A DNA stretch of 64,000 bases. Origin: Tetragonia tetragonoides (taxonomy: Eukaryota > Streptophyta > Magnoliopsida > Caryophyllales > Aizoaceae). Below are positions 50,849-63,550 of this stretch, piece after piece (within the stretch, counting starts at the first letter, position 1; every line of letters begins with the position of its first letter). The translations under genes were made by a program, and so were the position numbers. The DNA lies in the NCBI GenBank assembly GCA_038025085.1, contig CM076141.1, positions 23,994,501 through 24,058,500 of the forward strand, read 5' to 3'. The notes below the pieces were generated by a model. That model was not told the DNA's origin, searched no databases, and saw only the letters and a program-made list of their open reading frames with translations.

Positions 50849-51645
50849 TGAATGCAAACAAATTATTTGGATGCTTTCTCTTAATATACAACACAAAAGA
50901 ACTCAAATCTCTTTCACCCTACTCGTATGAGCTTTTAAAACGCGTAAATGCATTCAAAAGCTTGAGTTGAAGCTTGTTTGTAATTTAACACATTCTTGGT
51001 GTAGTTTCACACTCAAATGAATGCAAACAAAGTATTTGGATGCTTTCTCTTAATATACAACACAAAAAAACTCAAATCTCTTTCACCCTATTCGTATGAG
51101 CTTCTAAAACGCGTAAATACATTCAAAAGCTTGAGTTGAAGCTTGTTTGTACTTGTAAACATCCTAGGTGTAGTTTCACACTCAAATGAATGCAAACAAA
51201 GTATTTGGATGCTTTCTCTTACTATACAACACAAAAGAACTCAAATCTCTTTCACCCTACTCGTATGAGCTTTTAAAACGCGTAAATGCATTCAAAAGCT
51301 TGAGTTGAAGCTTGTTTGTAACTTAACACATTCTTGGTGTAGTTTCACACTCAAATGAAAGAAACAAAGTATTTGGATGCTTTCTCTTAAAATACAATAC
51401 AAAAGAACTCAAATCTGTTTCACCCTACTTGTATGAGCTTTTAAAACGCGTAAATGCATTCAAAAGCTTGAGTTGAAGCTTGTTTGTAACTGTAAACATC
51501 CTAGGTGTAGTTTCACACTCAAATGAATGAAAACAAAGTATCTGGATGCTTTCTCTTACTATACAACACAAGAGAACTCAAATCTCTTTCACCCTACTCG
51601 TATGAGCTTTTAAAACGCGTAAATGCATTCAAAAGCTTGAGTTGA
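50849..51645 (-). repeat. Unduplicated - domain monomers
   Basis: Full monomers of the AATTTAACAC, ACTTGTAAAC, AACTTAACAC and AACTGTAAAC subtypes follow one another. Private changes include AACAAATTATTTGG (50,868), ACAAAAAAACTC with CTATTCG (51,064-51,094), GAAAGAAACAAAG (a one-base loss at about 51,362), and TTAAAATACAATAC. I found no longer internal duplication. Confidence 0.75.
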
Positions 51646-54600
51646 AGCTTGTTTGTAATTTAACACATTCTTGGTGTAGTTTCACACTCAAATGAATGCA
51701 AACAAAGTATTTGGATGCTTTCTCTTAATATACAACACAAAAGAACTCAAATCTCTTTCACCCTACTCGTATGAGCTTTTAAAACGCGTAAATGCATTCA
51801 AAAGCTTGAGTTGAAGCTTGTTTGTAACTGTAAACATCCTAGGTGTAGTTTCACACTCAAATGAATGAAAACAAAGTATTTGGATGTTTTCTCTTACTAT
51901 ACAACACAAGAGAACTCAAATCTCTTTCACCCTACTCGTATGAGCTTTTAAAACGCGTAAATGCATTCAAAAGCTTGAGTTGAAGCTTGTTTGTAATTTA
52001 ACACATTCTTGGTGTAGTTTCACACTCAAATGAATGCAAACAAAGTATTTGGATGCTTTCTCTTAATATACAACACAAAACAACTCAAATCTCTTTCACC
52101 CTCCTCGTATGAGCTTTTAAAACGCGTAAATGCATTCAAAAGCTTGAGTTGAAGCTTGTTTGTAACTGTAAACATCCTAGGTGTAGTTTTACACTCAAAT
52201 GACTGCAAACAAAGTATCTGGATGCTTTCTCTTAATATACAACACAAAAGAACTCAAATCTCTTTCACCCTACTCGTCTGAGCTTTTAAAACGCGTAAAT
52301 GCATTCAAAAGCTTGAGTTGAAGCTTGTTTGTAACTGTAAACATCCTAGGTATAGTTTCACACTCAAATGAATGAAAAAAAAGTATTTGGATGCTTTCTC
52401 TTAATATACAACACAAAAGAACTCAAATCTCTTTCACCCTGCTCGTATGAGCTTTTAAAACGCGTAAATGCATTCAAAAGCTTGAGTTGAAGCTTGTTTG
52501 TAACTGTAAACATCCTCGGTGTAGTTTCACACTCAAATAAATGCAAACAAAGTATTTGGACGCTTTCTCTTAATGTGCAACACAAAAGAACTCAAATCTC
52601 TTTCACCTTACTCGTATGAGCTTTTAAAACGCGTAAATGCATTCAAACGCTTGAGTTGAAGCTTGTTTGTAATTTAACACATTCTTGGTGTAGTTTCATA
52701 CTCAAAAGAATGCAAACAAAACATTTGGGTGCTTTCTCTTAATATACAACAGAAAAGAATTCAAATCTCTTTCACCCTACTAGTATGAGCTTTGAAAACG
52801 CGTAAATGCATTCAAAAGCTTGAGTTGAAGCTTGTTTTTAATTTAACACATTCTTGGTGTAGTTTCACACTCAAATGAATGCAAACAAAGTATTTGGATG
52901 CTTTCTCTTAATATACAACACAAAAGAACTCAAATCTCTTTCACCCTACTCGTATGAGCTTTTAAAACGCGTAAATGCATTCAAAAGCTTGAGTTGAAGC
53001 TTGTTTGTAATTTAACACATTCTTGGTGTAGTTTCACACTCAAATGAATGCAAACAAAGTATTTGGATGCTTTCTCTTAATATACAACACAAAAGAACTC
53101 AAATCTCTTTCACCCTGCTCGTATGAGCTTTTAAAACGCGTAAATGCATTCAAAAGCTTGAGTTGAAGCTTGTTTGTAACTGTAAACATCCTCGGTGTAG
53201 TTTCACACTCAAATAAATGCAAACAAAGTATTTGGACGCTTTCTCTTAATGTGCAACACAAAAGAACTCAAATCTCTTTCACCTTACTCGTATGAGCTTT
53301 TAAAACGCGTAAATGCATTCAAACGCTTGAGTTGAAGCTTGTTTGTAATTTAACACATTCTTGGTGTAGTTTCATACTCAAAAGAATGCAAACAAAACAT
53401 TTGGGTGCTTTCTCTTAATATACAACAGAAAAGAATTCAAATCTCTTTCACCCTACTAGTATGAGCTTTGAAAACGCGTAAATGCATTCAAAAGCTTGAG
53501 TTGAAGCTTGTTTTTAATTTAACACATTCTTGGTGTAGTTTCACACTCAAATGAATGCAAACAAAGTATTTGGATGCTTTCTCTTAATATACAACACAAA
53601 AGAACTCAAATCTCTTTCACCCTACTCGTATGAGCTTTTAAAACGCGTAAATGCATTCAAAAGCTTGAGTTGAAGCTTGTTTGTAATTTAACACATTCTT
53701 GGTGTAGTTTCACACTCAAATGAATGCAAACAAAGTATTTGGATGCTTTCTCTTAATATACAACACAAAAGAACTCAAATCTCTTTCACCCTACACGTAT
53801 GAGCTTTTAAAACGCGTAAATGCATTCAAAAGCTTGAGTTGAAGCTTGTTTGTAATTTAACACATTCTTGGTGTAGTTTCACACTCAAATGAATGCAAAC
53901 AAAGTATTTGGATGCTTTCTCTTAATATACAACACAAAACAACTCAAATCTCTTTCACCCTACTCGTATGAGCTTTTAAAACGCGTAAATGAATTCAAAA
54001 GCATGAGTTGAAGCTTGTTTGTAACTGTAAACATCCTAGGTGTAGTTTCACACTCAAATGAATGCAAACAAAGTATTTAGATGCTTTCTCTTAATATACA
54101 ACACACAAGAACTCAATTTCTATCACCCTAGTCGTAAGAGCTGTTAAAACGCGTAAATTCATTCAACAGCTTGAGTTGAAGTTTGGTTGTACTTGTAAAC
54201 ATCCTAGGTGTAGTTTCACACTCAAATGAATGCAAACAAAGTATTTGGATGCTTTCTCTTAATATACAACACAAAAGAACTCAAATCTCTTTCACCCTAC
54301 TCGTATGAGCTTTTAAAACGCGTAAATGCATTCAAAAGCTTGAGTTGAAGCTTGTTTGTAATTTAACACATTCTTGGTGTAGTTTCACACTCAAATGAAT
54401 GCAAACAAAGTATTTGGATGCTTTCTCTTAATATACAACACAAAAGAACTAAAATCTCTTTCACCCTACTCGTATGAGCTTTTAAAACGCGTAAATGCAT
54501 TCAAAAGCTTGAGTTGAAGCTTGTTTGTAACTGTAAACATCCTAGGTGTAGTTTCACACTCAAATGAATGAAAACAAAGTATTTGGATGTTTTCTCTTAC

Positions 54601-56470
54601 TATACAACACAAGAGAACTCAAATCTCTTTCACCCTACTCGTATGAGCTTTTAAAACGCGTAAATGCATTCAAAAGCTTGAGTTGAAGCTTGTTTGTAAT
54701 TTAACACATTCTTGGTGTAGTTTCACACTCAAATGAATGCAAACAAAGTATTTGGATGCTTTCTCTTAATATACAACACAAAACAACTCAAATCTCTTTC
54801 ACCCTCCTCGTATGAGCTTTTAAAACGCGTAAATGCATTCAAAAGCTTGAGTTGAAGCTTGTTTGTAACTGTAAACATCCTAGGTGTAGTTTTACACTCA
54901 AATGACTGCAAACAAAGTATCTGGATGCTTTCTCTTAATATACAACACAAAAGAACTCAAATCTCTTTCACCCTACTCGTCTGAGCTTTTAAAACGCGTA
55001 AATGCATTCAAAAGCTTGAGTTGAAGCTTGTTTGTAACTGTAAACATCCTAGGTATAGTTTCACACTCAAATGAATGAAAAAAAAGTATTTGGATGCTTT
55101 CTCTTAATATACAACACAAAAGAACTCAAATCTCTTTCACCCTGCTCGTATGAGCTTTTAAAACGCGTAAATGCATTCAAAAGCTTGAGTTGAAGCTTGT
55201 TTGTAACTGTAAACATCCTCGGTGTAGTTTCACACTCAAATGAATGCAAACAAAGTATTTGGACGCTTTCTCTTAATGTGCAACACAAAAGAACTCAAAT
55301 CTCTTTCACCTTACTCGTATGAGCTTTTAAAACGCGTAAATGCATTCAAACGCTTGAGTTGAAGCTTGTTTGTAATTTAACACATTCTTGGTGTAGTTTC
55401 ATACTCAAAAGAATGCAAACAAAACATTTGGGTGCTTTCTCTTAATATACAACAGAAAAGAATTCAAATCTCTTTCACCCTACTAGTATGAGCTTTGAAA
55501 ACGCGTAAATGCATTCAAAAGCTTGAGTTGAAGCTTGTTTTTAATTTAACACATTCTTGGTGTAGTTTCACACTCAAATGAATGCAAACAAAGTATTTGG
55601 ATGCTTTCTCTTAATATACAACACAAAAGAACTCAAATCTCTTTCACCCTACTCGTATGAGCTTTTAAAACGCGTAAATGCATTCAAAAGCTTGAGTTGA
55701 AGCTTGTTTGTAATTTAACACATTCTTGGTGTAGTTTCACACTCAAATGAATGCAAACAAAGTATTTGGATGCTTTCTCTTAATATACAACACAAAAGAA
55801 CTCAAATCTCTTTCACCCTACACGTATGAGCTTTTAAAACGCGTAAATGCATTCAAAAGCTTGAGTTGAAGCTTGTTTGTAATTTAACACATTCTTGGTG
55901 TAGTTTCACACTCAAATGAATGCAAACAAAGTATTTGGATGCTTTCTCTTAATATACAACACAAAACAACTCAAATCTCTTTCACCCTACTCGTATGAGC
56001 TTTTAAAACGCGTAAATGAATTCAAAAGCATGAGTTGAAGCTTGTTTGTAACTGTAAACATCCTAGGTGTAGTTTCACACTCAAATGAATGCAAACAAAG
56101 TATTTGGATGCTTTCTCTTAATATACAACACACAAGAACTCAATTTCTATCACCCTAGTCGTAAGAGCTGTTAAAACGCGTAAATTCATTCAACAGCTTG
56201 AGTTGAAGTTTGGTTGTACTTGTAAACATCCTAGGTGTAGTTTCACACTCAAATGAATGCAAACAAAGTATTTGGATGCTTTCTCTTAATATACAACACA
56301 AAAGAACTCAAATCTCTTTCACCCTACTCGTATGAGCTTTTAAAACGCGTAAATGCATTCAAAAGCTTGAGTTGAAGCTTGTTTGTAATTTAACACATTC
56401 TTGGTGTAGTTTCACACTCAAATGAATGCAAACAAAGTATTTGGATGCTTTCTCTTAATATACGACACAA
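51646..56470 (-). repeat. 2,703-bp tandem duplication, with a nested 676-bp pair in the first copy
   Basis: Copies are about 51,646-54,345 and 54,346-56,470. TGGATGTTTTCTC recurs at 51,881 and 54,584, and CAACTCAAATC with CACCCTCCTCG at about 52,080 and 54,783. Inside the first copy, TTGGACGCTTTC with AATGTGCAACAC occurs twice, 676 bp apart (about 52,556 and 53,232); the second copy has it once (55,259). Downstream of the nested pair the offset drops to 2,027 bp. CAAATAAATGC of the nested pair is CAAATGAATGC in the second copy. Confidence 0.89.
53608..53776 (-). repeat. Reference monomer of the - domain private subtype (B)
   Basis: It is exactly 169 bp between two GAACTC landmarks. It matches the + domain consensus except in the stretch at offsets of about 75-95, where the + strand reads AATTTAACACATTCTTGG in place of AACTGTAAACATCCTAGG. 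This block replacement removes the CCTAGG palindrome and changes several clustered bases at once. The subtype recurs from 46,029 to 63,836, often next to AACTGTAAAC or ACTTGTAAAC subtypes. Confidence 0.93.
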
Positions 56471-58164
56471 AAGAACTCAAATCTCTTTCACCCTACTCGT
56501 ATGAGCTTTTAAAACGCGTAAATGCATTCAAAAGCTTGAGTTGAAGCTTGTTTGTAATTTAACTCATTCTTGGTGTAGTTTCATACTTACAAGAATGCAA
56601 ACAAAACATTTGGGTGCTTTCTCTTAATATACAACAGAAAAAAAATCAAATCTCTATCACCCTAGTCGTAAGAGCTGTTAAAACGCGTAAATTAATTCAA
56701 AAACTTGAGTTGAAGCTTGTTTGTACTTGTAAACATCCTAGGTGTAGTTTCACACTCAAATGAATGCAAACAAAGTATTTGGATGCTTTCTCTTAATATA
56801 CAACACAAAAGAACTCAATTCTCTTTCACCCTCCTCGTAAGAGCTTTTAAAACGCGTAAATGAATTCAAAAGCATGAGTTGAAGCTTTTTTGTAACTGTA
56901 AACATCCTAGGTGTAGTTTCACACTCAAATGAATGCAAACAAAGTATTTGGATGCTTTCTCTTAATATACAACACACAAGAACTCAATTTCGATCACCCT
57001 AGTCGTAAGAGCTGTTAAAACGCGTAAATTCATTCAACAGCTTGAGTTGAAGCTTGGTTGTACTTGTAAACATCCTAGGTGTAGTTTCACACTCAAATGA
57101 ATGCAAGCAAAGTATTTGGATGCTTTCTCTTAATATACAACACAAAAGAACTCAAATCTCTTTCGGCCTACTCGTATGAGCTTTTAAAACTCGTAAATGC
57201 ATTCAAAAGCTTGAGTTGAAGCTTGTTTGTAATTTAACACATTCTTGGTCAAGTTTCATACTCAAAAGAATGCAAAAAAAACATTTGGATGCTTTCTCTT
57301 AATATACAACACAAAAGAACTCAAATCTCTTTCACCCGACTCGTATGAGCTTTTAAAACGCGTAAATACATTCAGAAGCTTGAGTTGAAGCTTGTTTGTA
57401 CTTGTAAGCATCCTAGGTGTAGTTTCACACTCAAATGAATGCAAACAAAGTATTTGGATGCTTTCTCTTACTATACAACACAAGAGAACTCAAATCTCTT
57501 TCACCCTACTCGTATGAGCTTTTAAAACGCGTAAATGAATTCAAAAGCATGAATTGAAGCTTGTTTGTAACTGTAAACATCCTAGGTGTAGTTTCACACT
57601 CAAATGAATGCAAACAAAGTCTTTGGATGCTTTCTCTTAATATACGACACACAAGAACTCAATTTCTATCACCCTAGTCGTAAGAGCTGTTAAAACGCGT
57701 AAATTCATTCAACAGCTTGAGTTGAAGGTTGTTTGTACTTGTAAACATCCTAGGTGTAGTTTCACACTCAAATGAATGCAAACAAAGTATTTGGATGCTT
57801 TCTCTTAATATACAACACAAAAGAACTCAAATCTCTTTCACCCTACTCGTATGAGCTTTTAAAACGCGTAAATGAGTTCAAAAGCTTTAGTTGAAGCTTG
57901 TTTGTAATTTAACACATTCTTGGTGTAGTTTCACACTCAAATGAATGCAAACAAAGTATTTGGATGCTTTCTCTTAATATACAATACAAAAGAACTCAAA
58001 TCTCTTTCACCCTACTCGTATGAGCTTTTAAAACGCGTAACTACATTCAAAAGCTTGAGTTGAAGCTTATTTGTACTTGTAAACATCCTAGGTGTAGTTT
58101 CACACTCAAATGAATGCAAACAAAGTAATTGGATGCTTTCTCTTAATATACAACACACAAGAAC
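56471..58164 (-). repeat. Diverged - domain monomers
   Basis: This stretch has many private variants and no long duplication. Examples are TACTTACAAGAATGC with AAAAAAAATC (56,585-56,650), TTTTTTGTAACTG (56,886), GCAAGCAAAG (57,103), CTTTCGGCCTACTCG (57,160), TTGGTCAAGTTTC (57,246) and TTTAGTTGAAGC (57,885). Subtypes alternate irregularly. This suggests older or less homogenised sequence than the neighbouring duplicated blocks. Confidence 0.8.
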
Positions 58165-59623
58165 TCAATTTCTATCACCCTAGTCGTAAGAGCTGTTAAA
58201 ACGCGTAAATTCATTCAACAGCTTGAGTTGAAGCTTGTTTGTACTTGTAAACATCCTAGGTGTAGTTTCACACTCAAATGAATGCAAACAAAGTATTTGG
58301 ATGCTTTCTCTTAATATACAACACAAAAGAACTCAAATCTCTTTCACCCTCCTCGTATGAGCTTTTAAAACGCGTAAATGCATTCAAAAGCTTGAGTTGA
58401 AGCTTGTTTGTAACTGTAAACATCCTAGGTGTAGTTTCACACTCAAATGAATGAAAACAAAGTATCTGGATGCTTTCTCTTAATATACAACACAAAAGAA
58501 CTCACGTCTCTTTCACCCTACTCGTATGAGCTTTTAAAACGCGTAAATGCATTAAAAACCTTGAGTTGAAGCTTGTTTGTAACTGTAAACATCCTAGGTA
58601 TAGTTTCACACTCAAATGAATGAAAAAAAACTATTTGGATGCTTTCTCTTAATATACAACACAAAAGAACTGAAATCTCTTTCACCCTCCTCGTATGAGC
58701 TTTTAAACCGCGTAAATGCATTCAAAAGCTTGAGTTGAAGCTTGTTTGTAACTGTAAACATCCTCGGTGTAGTTTCTCACTCAAATGAATGCAAACAAGT
58801 ATTTGGATGCTTTCTCTTAATATACAACACAAAAGAACTCAAATCTCTTTCACCCTGCTCGTATGAGCTTTCAAAACGCGAAAATGCATTCAAAAGCTTG
58901 AGTTGAAGCTTGTTTGTAACTGTAAACATCCTAGGTGTAGTTTCACACTCAAATGAATGCAAACAAAGTATTTGGATGCTTTCTCTTAATATACGACACA
59001 AAAGAACTCAAATCTCTTTCACCCTACTCGTATGAGCTTTTAAAACGCGTAAATGCATTCAAAAGCTTGAGTTGAAGCTTGTTTGTAATTTAACTCATTC
59101 TTGGTGTAGTTTCATACTTACAAGAATGCAAACAAAACATTTGGGTGCTTTCTCTTAGTATACAACAGAAAAAAAATCAAATCTCTATCACCCTAGTCGT
59201 AAGAGCTGTTAAAACGCGTAAATTAATTCAAAAGCTTGAGTTGAAGCTTGTTTGTACTTGTAAACATCCTAGGTGTAGTTTCAAACTCAAATGAATGCAA
59301 ACAAAGTATTTGGATGCTTTCTCTTAATATACAACACAAAAGAACTCAAATCTCTTTCACCCTCCTCGTATGAGCTAAAACGCGTAAATGCATTCAAAAG
59401 CTTGAGTTGAAGCTTGTTTGTAACTGTAAACATCCTAGTTGTAGTTTCACACTCAAATGAATGAAAACAAAGTATCTGGATGCTTTCTCTTAATATACAA
59501 CACAAAAGAACTCAAATCTCTTTCACCCTACTCGTATGAGCTTTTAAAACGCGTAAATGCATTCAAAAGCTTGAGTTGAAGCTTGTTTGTAACTGTAAAC
59601 ATCGTAGGTGTAGTTTCACACTG
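58165..59623 (-). repeat. Partial duplication with 1,013-bp offset
   Basis: About 58,165-58,610 is repeated at about 59,178-59,623, marked by CACCCTCCTCG followed one monomer later by GAAAACAAAGTATCTGG. Identity is lower than in the other pairs: the second copy lacks four T (GAGCTAAAACGCG at about 59,374) and has CCTAGTTGTAG. The offset is the same six-monomers-minus-one as at 46.4-48.5 kb. The intervening sequence holds a GCATTAAAAACCTTG variant (58,549) and a one-base loss in GCAAACAAGTATTTGG. Confidence 0.78.
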
Positions 59624-60297
59624 AAATGAATGCAAACAAAGTATTTGGATGCTTTTTCTTAATATACAACACACAAGAACTCAATTTCTATCACCCTAGT
59701 CGTAAGAGCTGTTAAAACGCGTAAATTCATTCAACAGCTTTAGTTGAAGGTTGTTTGTACTTGTAAACATCCTAGGTGTAGTTTCACACTCAAATGAATG
59801 CAAACAATGTATTTGGATGCTTTCTCTTAATATACAACACAAAATAACTCAAATCTTTTTCACCCTACTCGTATGAGCTTTTAAAACGCGTAAATGCATT
59901 CAAAAGCTTGAGTTGAAGCTTGTTTGTAATTTAACACATTCTTGGTGTAGTTTCACACTCAAATGAATGCAAACAAAGTATTTGGATGCTTTCTCTTAAT
60001 ATACAACACACAAGAACTCAATTTCTATTACACTAGTCGTAAGAGCTGTTTAAACGCGTAAATTCATTCAACAGCTTTAGTTGAAGCTTGTTTGTACTTG
60101 TAAACATCCTAGGTGTAGTTTCACACTCAAATGAATGAAAAAAAAGTATTTGGATGCTTTCTCTTAATATACAACACAAAAGAACTCAAATCTCTTTCAC
60201 CCTCCTCGTATGAGCTTTTAAAACGCGTAAATGCATTCAAAATTTTGAGTTGAAGCTTGTTTGTAACTGTAAACATCCTCAGTGTAGTTTCACACTC
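59624..60297 (-). repeat. Diverged monomers left of the hairpin
   Basis: Full - oriented monomers with ACACAAGAACTC / CAATTTCTATCACCC and AATTTAACAC subtypes. Private changes are GCTTTTTCTTAATA, CAATGTATTTGG, CTATTACACTAGTCG and GCTGTTTAAACGCG. The last monomer has CAAAATTTTGAG and CATCCTCAGTG and breaks off at CACACTCA (60,298). Confidence 0.8.
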
Positions 60298-60427
60298 AGC
60301 TTTTGAATGCATTTACGCGTTTTAAAAGCTCATACGAGTAGGGTGAAAGAGATTTGAGTTCTTTTGGGTTGTATATTAAGAGAAAGCATCCAAATACTTT
60401 GCTTGCATTCATTTGAGTGTGAAACTA
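60298..60427 (+). repeat. 130-bp inverted segment inside the - domain
   Basis: The sequence flips to + orientation, from offset 112 (AGCTTTTGAATGC) through 169 and on to offset 72 (GTGTGAAACTA), 58 + 72 = 130 bp. Each join shares a single A with the normal monomer. The piece contains TTTTGGGTTG and CTTTGCTTGCATTC. The latter is the reverse complement of the rare GAATGCAAGCAAAG found just to the right at 60,488, so the segment appears to be copied from its right neighbour. Confidence 0.93.
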
Positions 60428-60600
60428 AGCTTGAGTTGAAGTTTGGTTGTACTTGTAAACATCCTAGGTGTAGTTTCACACTCAAATGAATGCAAGCAAA
60501 GTATTTGGATGCTTTCTCTTAATATACAACACAAAAGAACTCAAATCTCTTTCACCCTCCTCGTATGAGCTTTTAAAACGCGTAAATGCATTCAAAAGCT
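60298..60600. repeat. Near-perfect inverted repeat, 130-bp arms, 43-bp spacer
   Basis: The left arm is 60,298-60,427, the spacer 60,428-60,470 and the right arm 60,471-60,600. Comparing the right arm with the reverse complement of the left gives two mismatches (ACACAAAAG against ACCCAAAAG; CTCCTCG against CTACTCG), so 128 of 130 positions agree, including the rare GCAAGC. A single strand could fold into a long hairpin. The structure is what a fold-back template switch during replication would leave. Confidence 0.92.
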
Positions 60601-62829
60601 TGAGTTGAAGCTTGTTTGTAACTGTAAACATCCTAGGTGTAGTTTCACACTCAAATGAATGAAAACAAAGTATCTGGATGCTTTCTCTTAATATACAACA
60701 CAAAAGAACTCAAATCTCTTTCACCCTACTCGTATGAGCTTTTAAAACGCGTAAATGCATTCAAAAGCTTGAGTTGAAGCTTGTTTGTAACTGTAAACAT
60801 CCTAGGTATATTTCACACTCATTGAATGCAAAGAAAGTATTTAGATGCTTTCTCTTAATATACAACACACAAGAACTCAATTTCTATCACCCTAGTCGTA
60901 AGAGCTGTTAAAACGCGTAAATTCATTCAACAGCTTGAGTTGAAGCTTGGTTGTACTTGTAAACATCCTAGGTGTAGTTTCACACTCAAATGAATGCAAA
61001 CAAAGTATTTGGATGCTTTCTCTTAATATACAACACAAAAGAACTCAAATCTCTTTCACCCTACTCGTATGAGCTTTTAAAACGCGTAAATGGATTCAAA
61101 AGCTTGAGTTGAAGCTTGTTTGTAATTTAACACATTCTTGGTGTAGTTTCATACTTACAAGAATGCAAACAAAACATTTGGGTGCTTTCTCTTAATATAC
61201 AACAGAAAAAAAATCAAATCTCTTTCACCCTACACGTATGAGCTTTTAAAACGCGTAAATGAATTCAAAAGCATGAGTTGAAGCTTGTTTGTAACTGTAA
61301 ACATCCTAGGTGTAGTTTCGCACTCAAATGAATGCAAACAAAGTATTTGGATGCTTTCTCTTAATATACAACACACAAGAACTCAATTTCTATTACACTA
61401 GTCGTAAGAGCTGTTAAAACGCGTAAATTCATTCAACAGCTTTAGTTGAAGCTTGTTTGTACTTGTAAACATCCTAGGTGTAGTTTCACACTCAAATGAA
61501 TGCAAACAAAGTATTTGGATGCTTTCTCTTAATATATAACACAAAAGAACTCAAATCTCTTTCACCCTCCTCGTATGAGCTTTTAAAACGCGTAAATGCA
61601 TTCAAAAGCTTGAGTTGAAGCTTGTTTGTAACTGTAAACATCCTAGGTGTAGTTTCACACTCAAATGACTGCAAACAAAGTATCTGGATGCTTTCTCTTA
61701 ATATACAACACAAAAGAACTCAAATCTCTTTCACCCTACTCGTATGAGCTTTTAAAACGCGTAAATGCATTCAAAAGCTTGAGTTGAAGCTTGTTTGTAA
61801 CTGTAAACATCCTAGGTATAGTTTCACACTCAAATGAATGAAAAAAAAGTATTTGGATGCTTTCTCTTAATATACAACACAAAAGAACTTAAATCTCTTT
61901 CACCCTCCTCGTATGAGCTTTTAAAACGCGTAAATGCATTCAAAAGCTTGAGTTGAAGCTTGTTTGTAACTGTAAACATCCTCGGTGTAGTTTCACACTC
62001 AAATGAATGCAAACAAAGTATTTGGATGCTTTCTCTTAATATACAACACAAAAGAACTCAAATCTCTTTCACCCTCCTCGTATGAGCTTTTAAAACGCGT
62101 AAATGCATTCAAAAGCTTGAGTTGAAGCTTGTTTGTAATTTAACTCATTCTTGGTGTAGTTTCATACTTACAAGAATGCAAACAAAACATTTGGGTGTTT
62201 TCTCTTAATATACAACAGAAAAAAAATCAAATCTCTTTCACCCTACACGTATGAGCTTTTAAAACGCGTAAATGAATTCAAAAGCATGAGTTGAAGCTTG
62301 TTTGTAACTGTAAACATCCTAGGTGTAGTTTCACACTTAAATGAATGTAAACAAAGTATTTGGATGCTTTCTCTTAATATACAACACAAAAGAACTCAAT
62401 TTCTATCACCCTGGTCGTAAGAGCTGTTAAAACGCGTAAATGAATTCAAAAGCATGAGTTGAAGCTTGTTTGTAACTGCAAACATCCTAGGTGTAGTTTC
62501 ACACTCAAATGAATACAAACAAAGTATTTGGATGCTTTCTGTTAATATACAACACGAAAGAACTTAAATCTCTTTCACCCTCCTCGTATGTGCTTTTAAA
62601 ACGCGTAAATGCATTCAAAAGCTTGAGTTGAAGCTTGTTTGTACTTGTAGACAACCCTGGTGTTATTTTACACTCAAATGAATGCAAACAAAGTATTTGG
62701 ATATTTTCTCTTAATATACAACACAAAAGAACTCAATTTCTATCACCCTAGTCGTAAGAGCTGTTAAAACGCGTAAATTCATTCAAAAGCTTGAGTTGAA
62801 GGTTGTTTGTACTTGTAAACATCCTAGGT
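60601..62829 (-). repeat. Diverged - domain monomers right of the hairpin
   Basis: Subtypes alternate without long identical blocks. Marked copies include CCTAGGTATATTTC with CTCATTGAATGC (about 60,800-60,828, two small losses), TACTTACAAGAATGC monomers (61,152 and 62,164), GTAGTTTCGCACTC, AATATATAACAC, CCCTGGTCG, TTCTGTTAATATAC, and GTAGACAACCCTGGTG (62,648). ACAACCCTGG recurs at the window's last bases. Confidence 0.78.
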
Positions 62830-63550
62830 GTAGTTTCACACTCAAATGAATGCAAACAAAGTATTTGGATGCTTTCTCTTACTATACAAAACAAAAGAAC
62901 TCAAATCTCTTACACCCTACTTGTATGAGCTTTTAAAACGCGTAAATGAATTCAAAAGCATGAGTTGAAGCTTGTTTGTAACTGTAAACGTCCTAGGTGT
63001 AGTTTCACACTCAAATGAATGCAAACAAAGTATTTGGATGTTTTCTCTTACAATACAACACAAAAGAACTCAAATCTCTTTCACCCTACTCGTATGAGCT
63101 TTTAAAACGCATAAATGAATTCAAAAGCATCAGTTGAAGCTTGTTTGTAACTGTAAACATCCTAGGTGTAGTTTCACACTCAAATGAATGCAAACAAAGT
63201 ATTTGGATGCTTTCTCTTACTATACAAAACAAAAGAACTCAAATCTCTTACACCCTACTTGTATGAGCTTTTAAAACGCGTAAATGAATTCAAAAGCATG
63301 AGTTGAAGCTTGTTTGTAACTGTAAACGTCCTAGGTGTAGTTTCACACTCAAATGAATGCAAACAAAGTATTTGGATGTTTTCTCTTACTATACAACACA
63401 AAAGAACTCAAATCTCTTTCACCCTACTCGTATGAGCTTTTAAAACGCATAAATGAATTCAAAAGCATCAGTTGAAGCTTGTTTGTAACTGTAAACATCC
63501 TAGGTGTAGTTTCACACTCAAATGAATGCAAACAAAGTATTTGGATGCTT
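62830..63550 (-). repeat. 338-bp dimeric tandem duplication
   Basis: Copies are about 62,830-63,167 and 63,168-63,505. TATACAAAACAAAAG recurs at 62,883 and 63,221. Both copies contain CTCTTACACCCTACTTG, AAACGTCCTAGG, GGATGTTTTCTC and GCATAAATGAATTC with AAAGCATCAG. One difference is CTTACAATACAAC (63,047) against CTTACTATACAAC. It is the only clear dimer repeat in the - domain. Confidence 0.88.

Noticed and set aside
60298..60427. Mobile element at the 130-bp inverted segment
   Set aside because: All 130 bases are satellite monomer in reverse, and no target-site duplication flanks it.
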